In this document: piece after piece, positions 40,491-48,827 of the stretch
Position numbering within the stretch: the first letter of the stretch is position 1
How the letters are laid out: each line of letters begins with the position of its first letter
From: Mesorhizobium loti
GTDB lineage: Bacteria > Pseudomonadota > Alphaproteobacteria > Rhizobiales > Rhizobiaceae
Direction of reading: 5' to 3'
Length of the DNA: 64,000 nucleotides
Assembly: GCA_002356515.1 (NCBI GenBank)
Contig: AP017605.1
Coordinates: 682,001-746,000, forward strand
Made by a program: the position numbers and the translations under genes
Notes under the pieces: generated by a model
The model's database searches: none
Told to the model about the DNA's origin: nothing
Seen by the model: only the letters and a program-made list of their open reading frames with translations

Positions 40491-42314
40491 CTACTCCACC
40501 GTCACGGATTTCGCCAGATTGCGCGGCTGGTCGACGTCGGTGCCCATGAACACGGCGGCGAAATAGGCCAGCATCTGGATCGGCAGCGCGTAGATGATCG
40601 GCGAGATGATTTCCGGCACGTCCGGCAGGATGATCGTCTCCATCGTCTTCACGCTTGAGTGTGCGGCGCCCTTGGCGTCGGTGATCAGGATGATCTTGCC
40701 GCCGCGTGCCGCCACCTCCTGCATGTTGGACACGGTCTTCTCGAAAATGCGGTCATGCGGCGCAATCACGATCACCGGCATGTTCTCGTCGATCAGCGCG
40801 ATCGGCCCGTGCTTCAATTCGCCGGCGGCATAGCCCTCGGCGTGGATGTAGGAGATTTCCTTGAGTTTCAGCGCGCCTTCCATGGCCAGCGGGAAATTCG
40901 TGTCGCGGCCGAGATAGAGCACATCCTTGTAACGCGACAGTTCGCGCGCGATGCGCTCGATCTGCTCTTCGAGCTTGAGCACCTGGTTGGCATAGCGCGG
41001 CGCTTCCGAAAGCGCGCGCACCAGGGTCTTTTCCTCATCCTTCGAAATCGTACCGCGCGCCACGCCGGCGCGCACGGCGAGTGACGCCAGCACCGAGAGC
41101 TGGCAGGTAAAAGCCTTGGTCGAGGCGACGCCGATCTCGGGGCCGGCAAGCGTTGGGAGCACGACGTCGGATTCGCGCGCCATGGTCGATTCCCGCACAT
41201 TGACGACGGCGCCGATCTTCATGCCGGCCTTGCGGCAATAACGCAGCGAGGCCAGCGTGTCGGCGGTCTCGCCCGATTGCGAGATGAAGAAAGCGGCGTC
41301 GTTGGCCGACAGCGGCATCTCGCGATAGCGGAACTCCGAGGCGACATCGATGTCGACCGGCAGCCTTGCATAGCGCTCGAACCAGTATTTGCCGATCAGG
41401 CCGGCCAGATAGGCGGTGCCGCAAGCCGAGATCGCCAGCCGGCCAATCTTGGCAAAGTCGAATGGCAGGTCGAGCGGCTTCGAGACGCCGGAGACGAAAT
41501 CGACATAATGCGCCAGCGTGTGCGAGATCACCTCGGGCTGTTCATGGATTTCCTTCTCCATGAAATGGCGCCGGTTGCCCTTGTCGACCATGAAGGAGGT
41601 CGACAGCGACTGCTGGCGCTTGCGCTCGACCTTCTTGCCGTCAATGTCGAAGATGGCGACGCTGTCGCGGCGCACCACCGCCCAGTCGCCGTCTTCGAGA
41701 TAGGTGATCGAATTGGTGAATGGCGCCAGCGCGATGGCGTCCGATCCCAAGAACATCTCGCCATCGCCATGGCCGACAGCCAGCGGCGGGCCATTGCGGG
41801 CGCCGACGATCAGGTCTTCGTCACCCTTGAACATGATGGCCAGCGCAAAGGCGCCTTCGAGCCGCTTCAGCGCCTGGTGCGCGGCCTCGACCGGCTTCAG
41901 CCCCCTGGCGAGTTCGCGCGCCACCAGATGCGCGACGACTTCGGTGTCGGTCTGCGACGAGAAGGAATAGCCGTCGCGGACCAGCTCGTCGCGCAGTTCG
42001 GCAAAGTTCTCGATAATGCCGTTGTGGACGATGGCGACCCCATCGGAAAAATGCGGATGCGCATTGGTCTCATTGGGCACGCCATGGGTGGCCCAGCGGG
42101 TGTGGCCGATGCCGATCGTGCCATCGAGCGGCTCGTCCTTGAGCCGGCGCTCGAGGTTGATCAGCTTGCCTTCGGCGCGGCGGCGGGCGAGCTGGCCGTG
42201 CTCGATGGTGGCGACGCCGGCCGAGTCATAGCCGCGATATTCGAGCCGCTTCAGCGCATCGACGATGAGAGGCGCTACCTGCGAGTGGCCGACGATTCCA
42301 ACGATACCGCACAT
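40491..42314 (-). CDS. glmS: Glutamine--fructose-6-phosphate aminotransferase
   Basis: A 607-residue protein beginning MCGIVGIVGH, with Cys2 as the N-terminal nucleophile of the class II glutamine amidotransferase domain (about 1-220, including HTRWATHG and NGIIENF). Two SIS domains follow (about 285-425 and 455-600, with SACGTAYLAG, SQSGETADT and ESEVVLPT-like stretches) and the C-terminus ends in NLAKSVTVE as in the family. It makes glucosamine-6-phosphate, the first step of UDP-GlcNAc synthesis. It lies close to glmU, with only a small conserved gene between. No ribozyme-like structure was noticed upstream. Confidence 0.97.
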   Translation of the reverse strand: MCGIVGIVGHSQVAPLIVDALKRLEYRGYDSAGVATIEHGQLARRRAEGKLINLERRLKDEPLDGTIGIGHTRWATHGVPNETNAHPHFSDGVAIVHNGIIENFAELRDELVRDGYSFSSQTDTEVVAHLVARELARGLKPVEAAHQALKRLEGAFALAIMFKGDEDLIVGARNGPPLAVGHGDGEMFLGSDAIALAPFTNSITYLEDGDWAVVRRDSVAIFDIDGKKVERKRQQSLSTSFMVDKGNRRHFMEKEIHEQPEVISHTLAHYVDFVSGVSKPLDLPFDFAKIGRLAISACGTAYLAGLIGKYWFERYARLPVDIDVASEFRYREMPLSANDAAFFISQSGETADTLASLRYCRKAGMKIGAVVNVRESTMARESDVVLPTLAGPEIGVASTKAFTCQLSVLASLAVRAGVARGTISKDEEKTLVRALSEAPRYANQVLKLEEQIERIARELSRYKDVLYLGRDTNFPLAMEGALKLKEISYIHAEGYAAGELKHGPIALIDENMPVIVIAPHDRIFEKTVSNMQEVAARGGKIILITDAKGAAHSSVKTMETIILPDVPEIISPIIYALPIQMLAYFAAVFMGTDVDQPRNLAKSVTVE

Positions 42315-42521
42315 GCAGACAGTCCCCGATTCCCCATGGAAAACCAGCGCTATTTAGGGATGGCCGGCCTGCCGTGAAAGTCACATTGCATTTCGTCCGC
42401 TGTAACGGACGCTTGCAGAGGCATGCACCATGCCAGACCGCTCTTGCAATCCGGTTACTGCAATTGTTCGGTTTTCAGGCATCCGGTTTTCGTTCCGGCA
42501 ATATTTGGCTAAGCTTCAGCC

Positions 42522-42896
42522 ATGAATGAAACCCAGCCCACCATTACACTCTGGCGTCCTGTCGGACCTCAGGAACTGAAACTCATCGAGGCGTCCGAGA
42601 TGCAGGCATTTCCGCCACGTCTGCCTGAACAGCCGATCTTCTATCCGGTTCTGTCGGAAGCCTATGCCGTGCAGATCGCGCGCGACTGGAATGTTCCGGC
42701 CAGCGGCGCGGGTTTCGTCACCCGGTTTGCCGTGCTGAAAAGCTTTCTAGACCGCTACCGGGTCGAGCATGCTGGCAGCAAAGCGCATCTGGAATACTGG
42801 ATCCCCGCCGAGGACCTCGATGACTTCAACAAGGCCATCGTCGGCAGGATCGAGGTGACCGCCACTTTCGGTGGGGACACTGCGCCGGTCGGCTGA
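42522..42896 (+). CDS. Small conserved protein ('ADP-ribosylation/crystallin J1'-named family)
   Basis: A 124-residue protein with the blocks LWRPVGPQELKLIEAS, FPPRLPEQPIFYPVL, YAVQIARDWNVPASG and EYWIPAEDLDDFN. These recur in a widespread small family that databases label ADP-ribosylation/crystallin J1, although it lacks an ADP-ribosylglycohydrolase domain and no activity is known. Start ATG 42522. It stops only three bases from the convergent glmU stop. Confidence 0.8.
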   Translation: MNETQPTITLWRPVGPQELKLIEASEMQAFPPRLPEQPIFYPVLSEAYAVQIARDWNVPASGAGFVTRFAVLKSFLDRYRVEHAGSKAHLEYWIPAEDLDDFNKAIVGRIEVTATFGGDTAPVG

Positions 42897-42899
42897 CCG

Positions 42900-44276
42900 T
42901 TAGTGGTCGGCGCCGGCCGCCTTCTTCTTCGCCGCCGCGGCCGAAGCAAAGCGCTCGCGCAATTCCTTGCCCTTGCCGGGGATCGTCTTCTGGCGGGCGC
43001 GGCCGAAGGCCAGCGCGTCGTCGGGCACGCTTTCGGTGATGACGCTGCCCGACGCAATGTAGCCGCCCTTGCCGATCGTCACCGGCGCCACCAGCGAGGA
43101 ATTCGAGCCGACAAAGGCGCCCTCGCCGATATCGGTGAAGAATTTCGAATAGCCGTCATAGTTGCAGGTGATGGTGCCGGCGCCGATATTGGCGCCCGCG
43201 CCGACGCGGGCATCGCCGATATAGGTCAGATGGTTGACCTTGGCGCCTTCCTCGACAACCGCCTGCTTGACCTCGCAGAAATTGCCGACCTTGGCCTTGT
43301 TCCGGAGATCGGCGCCTGGCCGCAGCCGCGCGAACGGCCCGACATCGCAATTCGATGCAATGGTAGCGCCTTCGATATGGCTGAAGGCATGGATCTTGGC
43401 GCCGCCGGCGATCTTCACGCCCGGGCCGAACCAGACATTCGGCTCGACGATGGTGTCGGCGCCGATCTCGGTGTCATGCGAGAAATACACGGTCTCCGGC
43501 GCGATCAGCGTCACGCCCGATAGCATCGCCTCCTGGCGGCGGCGTGCCTGCCAGATGCCTTCGGCCTGCGCCAGTTCGGCGCGGTTGTTGATGCCCAGCG
43601 CATTCTCGAAACTGGCCTCGGTGGCGACGACATCGAGACCTTGCCCGCCGGCGATCTCGACGATGTCGGTGAGATAATACTCGCCCTTGGCATTCTTGTT
43701 GCCGACCGCGTCGAGCAGCTTCAGCGCGTGGGCGCCGGCCACCGCCATCATGCCGGCATTGCAGAAGCCGATCTTCTTCTCCGCCTCGGAGCAGTCCTTT
43801 TCCTCGCGGATGGCAATCAGCTTGCCGCCCTTTTCGACCAGCCGGCCATAGCCGTTTGGAAGAGGCGGACGGAAGCCGATCACCACGACAGCCGCACCTT
43901 CGGCGAGTTTCGACCGCGCCACGGTCAGCGCCTCCGCATCGATCAGCGGCGTGTCGCCGAACATCACCAAGATGTCGTCATAACCCCTTGATATCGCTTC
44001 ACGCGCGGCAAGAACAGCATGCGCCGTACCCAGACGCTCTTCTTGCACAAAGGTCTCTGCCTTCGGTGCGAACTTCGCCACCGCCTTGCGCATCTCTTCC
44101 GCGCCATGACCGATGACGATCGCCTCGCTGCTGGCACCGGCGGCTTCTGCGGTCTTCGCCACATGAGCGACCATCGGCAGCCCGGCGATCTGGTGCAGCA
44201 CCTTCGGCAACACGCTCTTCATGCGCGTGCCTTCGCCGGCGGCGAGGATGACGGACAGGCAGGATCTCTGGCTCAT
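42900..44276 (-). CDS. glmU: Bifunctional UDP-GlcNAc pyrophosphorylase / glucosamine-1-phosphate acetyltransferase
   Basis: From ATG at 44276 the protein is 458 residues. The uridyltransferase domain (about 1-235) shows [15 protein letters not shown] and GYGR; the left-handed beta-helix acetyltransferase domain (about 260-445) shows hexapeptide repeats such as [13 protein letters not shown] and [12 protein letters not shown]. It produces UDP-GlcNAc for peptidoglycan and lipopolysaccharide. With glmS two genes away, the window carries two of the three enzymes of this pathway; glmM is not present. Confidence 0.96.
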   Translation of the reverse strand: MSQRSCLSVILAAGEGTRMKSVLPKVLHQIAGLPMVAHVAKTAEAAGASSEAIVIGHGAEEMRKAVAKFAPKAETFVQEERLGTAHAVLAAREAISRGYDDILVMFGDTPLIDAEALTVARSKLAEGAAVVVIGFRPPLPNGYGRLVEKGGKLIAIREEKDCSEAEKKIGFCNAGMMAVAGAHALKLLDAVGNKNAKGEYYLTDIVEIAGGQGLDVVATEASFENALGINNRAELAQAEGIWQARRRQEAMLSGVTLIAPETVYFSHDTEIGADTIVEPNVWFGPGVKIAGGAKIHAFSHIEGATIASNCDVGPFARLRPGADLRNKAKVGNFCEVKQAVVEEGAKVNHLTYIGDARVGAGANIGAGTITCNYDGYSKFFTDIGEGAFVGSNSSLVAPVTIGKGGYIASGSVITESVPDDALAFGRARQKTIPGKGKELRERFASAAAAKKKAAGADH

Positions 44277-44431
44277 GGAAGGCAACCATCTGAAAAGGGT
44301 TGGGAATCAAATCATGCTAGCAGCGGCGCCATGCTGCACCAATGCGGTTAAATTCCGGTGAGATGGTCGGGCAAGTGACTATCAATCAGGAAGTCCACTG
44401 TGAGATCCTTTGCCGAAAAGCAGTGGTGAAC

Positions 44432-45178
44432 TTACCCCAGCCGCCCCAGCACCGGGAAATTCTCCAGCAGCCAGTAAGACACCGTCTGCACGCCTCCGGT
44501 CAGGAAAAACACGCCGGCCACGACCAGCAGCGCGCCGATGGCCTTTTCGACGCGGCCGAGATGGACGCGGAATTTGCCGAGGAAGCGCATGAAGGCGCCG
44601 GAGAACAGGGCGGCGATCAGGAAGGGGATACCGAGGCCGAGCGAATAGGCGGCGAGCAGCAACGCGCCCTCGCCCACGGTTTCGCGCCCGCCGGCCAGCG
44701 TCAGGATCGGCCCCAGCACCGGACCGATACAGGGCGTCCAGCCGAAGGCGAAGGCGAGCCCCATGACATAGGCGGCGACGGCACTCGCCGGCTTGCCCTG
44801 CGACTGGAAGCGGGCCTCGCGCGACAACAGCGGGATGCGCAGGATGCCGAGGAAATTCAGGCCCATCAAGATAATCAGCACGCCGGCGCCCATCGCCAGC
44901 GGTTCCTGCCAGACGCGCAGCAGCCGCCCGATGGTCGAGGCGCCGGCGCCAAGCGCCACGAACACCGTCGAGAAGCCAAGCACGAAGGCGATCGAGGAAT
45001 AAAGCAGCGCGCCGCGCGTACCTTCGCGGGCTGTCACGCCCGCATTGCCGCGAAAATCGTCGACCGAGACGCCGGCCATATAGCAGAGATAGGGCGGCAC
45101 CAGCGGCAGCACGCAAGGCGACAGGAACGAGATCGCCCCCGCCCCGACCGCGCTGACATAGCCGATATCCAATGCCAT
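44432..45178 (-). CDS. ccdA: CcdA-family cytochrome c biogenesis / thiol transport protein
   Basis: From ATG at 45178 the protein is 248 residues with six hydrophobic helices. The two redox Cys are seen as SFLSPCVLPLVPPYL in helix 1 and FGWTPCIGPVLG in helix 4, the standard CcdA pair. It passes reducing equivalents from cytoplasmic thioredoxin to periplasmic acceptors for cytochrome c maturation and disulfide repair. No cytochrome biogenesis partners are adjacent. Confidence 0.92.
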   Translation of the reverse strand: MALDIGYVSAVGAGAISFLSPCVLPLVPPYLCYMAGVSVDDFRGNAGVTAREGTRGALLYSSIAFVLGFSTVFVALGAGASTIGRLLRVWQEPLAMGAGVLIILMGLNFLGILRIPLLSREARFQSQGKPASAVAAYVMGLAFAFGWTPCIGPVLGPILTLAGGRETVGEGALLLAAYSLGLGIPFLIAALFSGAFMRFLGKFRVHLGRVEKAIGALLVVAGVFFLTGGVQTVSYWLLENFPVLGRLG

Positions 45179-45448
45179 CCCAAAGCTCCGACTGTTTGGC
45201 GACGATATAGCGACGCTCTGACCTGTGCGCCAATCACCAATGTGTGGCAACCGGTCGCTGTTCGGGCAATCGCACTGGCCCTGAATTCAGCCGCGCCACC
45301 CGTCTAAGTACGACCGAACCGAGTGAATTGTTACTGGCAACTACGCCGGCCAGCTACCGACATCGGGAAGAAACCCCGGCCGGTAGGCGTTGATACAAAG
45401 AGGCCGCGATTTCCCGCGCGCCTCCAGATATCAGCCAGGGAGATTTCC

Positions 45449-45826
45449 ATGAAAACCATAGCCACAGGGCTGGCCGCACTGCTTCTCAGCACCGCCGCAT
45501 CCTTCGCCGCCGAGGCGTGGAAGGAAGCCAATGTCGGAGGCACCAAGATCTACACTGATGCCAAAGGTATGACGCTCTATACCTATGACAAGGATGAGAA
45601 GGGCAAGTCGAACTGCTACGACAAATGCGCCGCCAACTGGCCACCGCTGAAGGCCGAGGCCGGCGCGAAGACTTCCGAAGGATGGACAATCGTCGACCGT
45701 ACCGACGGCACCAAGATGTGGGCCTATGACGGAAAGCCGCTTTACACATTCATCAAGGACAAGAAAGCCGGAGATGTGAGCGGCGATGGCGTCGCCGGCG
45801 TCTGGCATACTGCCAAAGCCGACTGA
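45449..45826 (+). CDS. Secreted COG4315-type repeat protein
   Basis: From ATG at 45449 (CAGGGAGA upstream) the protein is 125 residues. The signal peptide is about 1-20 (TAASFAAEA). The mature part has two copies of the 'secreted repeat' (PF03640): MTLYTYDKDEKGKSNCYDKCAANWPPL and PLYTFIKDKKAGDVSGDGVAGVWH, shown here in pieces of the full repeat. No lipobox Cys, so periplasmic or secreted rather than a lipoprotein. Function unknown. Confidence 0.85.
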   Translation: MKTIATGLAALLLSTAASFAAEAWKEANVGGTKIYTDAKGMTLYTYDKDEKGKSNCYDKCAANWPPLKAEAGAKTSEGWTIVDRTDGTKMWAYDGKPLYTFIKDKKAGDVSGDGVAGVWHTAKAD

Positions 45827-45835
45827 ACCCTCAGT

Positions 45836-45865
45836 GCCATATCCCGCTCGCTGGCGGGATATGGC
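45836..45865 (+). terminator. Hairpin after the COG4315 gene
   Basis: A perfect 12-bp stem (45836-45847 with 45854-45865) with a 6-base loop, ten bases past the stop. There is no T run, so terminator strength is uncertain. Confidence 0.6.
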
Positions 45866-46023
45866 GTTGGTCGCCGGACATCCTTCCTCGATCCGGCGGC
45901 CAGCCTGTTTCTGAACCATAGCGCCAACGCCTCAGTGCGGCATTGCAACGGATTCTTCCTCGACTCGATGCAGATATGAACCGAGCCATTTCAGCCGACT
46001 TGGGACAGCCATCTTCTCCAAGC

Positions 46024-46062
46024 GAAAATCTGTGATTTTCTCCATACACTCTAAGAGTGTAT
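46024..46062. promoter_or_regulatory. Two adjacent dyads upstream of topA
   Basis: GAAAATC-TGT-GATTTTC (46024-46040) and ATACACTC-TAA-GAGTGTAT (46044-46062): both perfect, 7- and 8-bp arms, each with a 3-bp spacer, separated by 3 bp. The spacing suggests two protein sites on similar faces of the DNA, or tandem RNA hairpins. Confidence 0.45.
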
Positions 46063-46199
46063 TGCTGCCGGCAGCCTCGCAATTTGGGCTCTTCCCCTTG
46101 ACCGGATGCAAAAGCGCGGCCATGTGAGCGGCAAATAGAACGAGATTTCGTCGCGCGCAGCGGAATTCTTCTGCCGCACCACAGCTGATATGAGACCTC

Positions 46200-48821
46200 A
46201 TGGACGTCGTCGTCGTCGAATCGCCGGCCAAGGCGAAGACAATCAACAAATATCTCGGCAAGAACTATAAGGTTCTGGCCTCGTTCGGGCATGTCCGCGA
46301 TCTGCCGGCCAAGGACGGTTCGGTGCGCCCGGATGAAGACTTCGCCATGTCCTGGGCGGTCGACACCGCATCGGGCAAGCGGCTCGCCGACATCGCCAAG
46401 GCGGTCAAGGATGCCGACGGCCTGATCCTCGCCACCGACCCGGATCGCGAGGGCGAGGCCATCTCCTGGCATGTGCTGGAAGTGCTGAAGCAGAAGCGCG
46501 CGCTGAAGGACAAGCCGGTCAGCCGCGTCGTCTTCAACGCCATCACCAAGTCCTCGGTGCTGGAAGCCATGGCCAATCCGCGCCAGATCGATGGACCGCT
46601 GGTCGATGCCTATCTCGCCCGCCGGGCGTTGGACTATCTCGTCGGCTTCACACTGTCGCCGGTGCTGTGGCGCAAATTGCCGGGCGCCCGTTCCGCCGGC
46701 CGTGTCCAGTCGGTGGCGCTGCGCCTGGTCTGCGACCGCGAATCCGAAATCGAACGCTTTATCCGCGAGGAATATTGGCAGATCGCTGCCATCCTCGGCA
46801 CGCCGCGCAACGAGACTTTCGAGGCGCGGCTGACCGCCTTCGAGCGCAAGAAGCTGCAAAAGCTCGACATCGCCAACAAGGCGCAGGCCGACGACATCAA
46901 GGCGATGCTCGAGGGCGCGACCTTCAAGGCGCTGTCCGTCGAAGCCAAACCGACCAAGCGCAATCCCGGCCCGCCCTTCACCACCTCGACGCTGCAGCAG
47001 GCCGCCTCCTCGGGCCTCGGTTTTTCCGCCACCCGCACCATGCAGGTGGCGCAGCGGCTCTATGAAGGCATGGAGATCGGCGGCGAAACCACCGGCCTGA
47101 TCACCTATATGCGAACCGACGGTGTGCAGATGGCGCCGGAGGCGATCGACGCCGCCCGCGACGCCATTGCCAAGGAATTCGGTCCAAAATACCTGCCGGA
47201 AAAGCCGCGTTTCTACACGACCAAGGCCAAGAACGCCCAGGAAGCGCACGAGGCGATCCGCCCGACGGATTTCATGCGCACCCCGGCATCGGTCCGGCAA
47301 TATCTCGATTCCGACCAGCTGCGGCTTTATGAGCTGATCTGGAAACGCGCCATCGCCAGCCAGATGCAGCCGGCCGAGATCGAACGCACCACCGTCGAGA
47401 TCGAGGCAGTCAACGGCGCCCGTACCGCCGAGCTTCGCGCCGTCGGTTCGGTCGTTCGCTTCGACGGCTTCATCGCCGCCTATACCGACCAGAAGGACGA
47501 CGACGCGGAAGACGAGGAAAACCGCCGTCTGCCCGAAATCCGGGCCGGCGAGCAGCTTGCCCGCCAGGCGATCAACGCCACCCAACACACCACCGAGCCG
47601 CCGCCACGCTATTCAGAAGCGACACTGATCAAGAAGCTGGAAGAACTCGGCATCGGTCGCCCGTCGACCTATACGGCGATCCTGAAGACGCTGGAAGACC
47701 GCGACTATGTCACCATCGACAAGCGCCGGCTGGTGCCGCAGGCCAAGGGCCGCCTGCTGTCGGCCTTCCTCGAAAGCTTCTTCGAACGTTACGTCGAATA
47801 TGATTTCACCGCATCGCTGGAGGAAAAGCTCGACGAGATTTCCGACGGTAAGCTCGCCTGGAAAGATGTGCTGCGCGACTTCTGGAAGGATTTTTCCGGC
47901 GCCGTCGCCGACATCAAGGAACTGCGCGTCACCGACGTCCTCGATGCGCTGAACGAGGAACTGGCGCCGCTGGTGTTCCCGACGCGGGAAGACGGCTCCA
48001 ACCCGCGCATCTGCCCGAAATGCGGCACCGGCAATCTGTCGCTGAAGCTCGGCAAGTTCGGCGCTTTCGTCGGCTGCTCGAACTATCCGGAATGCTCGTT
48101 CACCCGCCAGCTCGGCGACGCCGCCAACCCCAATGGCGAGAATGGCGGCGGCGAGGAGGGCACCAAGGTGCTCGGCAATGATCCTTATACAGCCGAGGAA
48201 ATCACGCTGCGCTCGGGCCGCTTCGGCCCCTATCTCCAGCGCGGCGACGGCAAGGAAGCCAAGCGCTCAAGCTTGCCCAAGGGCTGGACGCCCGAATCCA
48301 TCGACCATGAGAAGGCGCTCGCTTTGCTGGCGCTGCCGCGCGATATCGGCAAACATCCTGAAACGTCCAAGATGATCTCGGCCGGGCTCGGCCGCTACGG
48401 CCCGTTCGTGCTGCACGACGGCACCTACGCCAATCTCGACAGCATCGAGGATGTGTTCTCCATCGGCCTCAACCGCGCCGTCACCGTGATTGCCGAGAAG
48501 CAGTCGAAGGGCAAGGGTGGCCGTAACGGCGGCACTGCAGCCGCCCTCAAGGAACTTGGCGACCATCCGGACGGCGGCGGCAAGATCGTCGTGCGCGACG
48601 GCAAATACGGACCTTACGTGAATTTCGGCAAGGTCAACGCCACGCTGCCCAAGGGCAAGGATCCGCAATCGGTGACGATTGAAGATGCGCTGGCGCTGAT
48701 TGCCGAGAAGGAAGCCAAGGGCGGCGGCGGCAAGAAGCCGTTCCGCAAAGCAGCAGCAGCCAAAGCGCCGGCAGCCAAGAAAACAGCGGCCAAAAAGCCG
48801 GCCGCGAAGAAAAAAGGGTAG
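46200..48821 (+). CDS. topA: DNA topoisomerase I
   Basis: An 873-residue type IA topoisomerase. TOPRIM domain at about 1-120 (VESPAKAKTI, ATDPDREGEAISWH), catalytic Tyr303 in GLITYMRTDG, core to about 570, one C4 zinc finger starting near residue 604 (CPKCGTGN...CSNYPEC), two further zinc-finger-like modules without cysteines, and a Lys/Ala-rich tail that should bind DNA. It relaxes negative supercoils. Start ATG 46200. rnr begins six bases after its stop, so the two share a transcript. Confidence 0.96.
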   Translation: MDVVVVESPAKAKTINKYLGKNYKVLASFGHVRDLPAKDGSVRPDEDFAMSWAVDTASGKRLADIAKAVKDADGLILATDPDREGEAISWHVLEVLKQKRALKDKPVSRVVFNAITKSSVLEAMANPRQIDGPLVDAYLARRALDYLVGFTLSPVLWRKLPGARSAGRVQSVALRLVCDRESEIERFIREEYWQIAAILGTPRNETFEARLTAFERKKLQKLDIANKAQADDIKAMLEGATFKALSVEAKPTKRNPGPPFTTSTLQQAASSGLGFSATRTMQVAQRLYEGMEIGGETTGLITYMRTDGVQMAPEAIDAARDAIAKEFGPKYLPEKPRFYTTKAKNAQEAHEAIRPTDFMRTPASVRQYLDSDQLRLYELIWKRAIASQMQPAEIERTTVEIEAVNGARTAELRAVGSVVRFDGFIAAYTDQKDDDAEDEENRRLPEIRAGEQLARQAINATQHTTEPPPRYSEATLIKKLEELGIGRPSTYTAILKTLEDRDYVTIDKRRLVPQAKGRLLSAFLESFFERYVEYDFTASLEEKLDEISDGKLAWKDVLRDFWKDFSGAVADIKELRVTDVLDALNEELAPLVFPTREDGSNPRICPKCGTGNLSLKLGKFGAFVGCSNYPECSFTRQLGDAANPNGENGGGEEGTKVLGNDPYTAEEITLRSGRFGPYLQRGDGKEAKRSSLPKGWTPESIDHEKALALLALPRDIGKHPETSKMISAGLGRYGPFVLHDGTYANLDSIEDVFSIGLNRAVTVIAEKQSKGKGGRNGGTAAALKELGDHPDGGGKIVVRDGKYGPYVNFGKVNATLPKGKDPQSVTIEDALALIAEKEAKGGGGKKPFRKAAAAKAPAAKKTAAKKPAAKKKG

Positions 48822-48827
48822 GACGGC

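Larger units (their letters stand above)
45827..46199. other. 373-bp gap between the COG4315 and topA genes
   Basis: No gene is supported. It holds a terminator-like hairpin right after the COG4315 gene (45836-45865) and, in a less GC-rich stretch, two adjacent dyads at 46024-46040 and 46044-46062 that lie 137-176 bp before topA. No dprA gene precedes topA. Confidence 0.6.

Noticed and set aside
42315..42521. glmS ribozyme or riboswitch upstream of glmS
   Set aside because: Only a short 6-bp hairpin (CGTCCG/CGGACG at 42394-42411) is visible; none of the ribozyme core was recognised.
45831..47588. 585-codon minus-strand frame over the start of topA
   Set aside because: topA motifs on the plus strand are complete, and the opposite frame has no family features.
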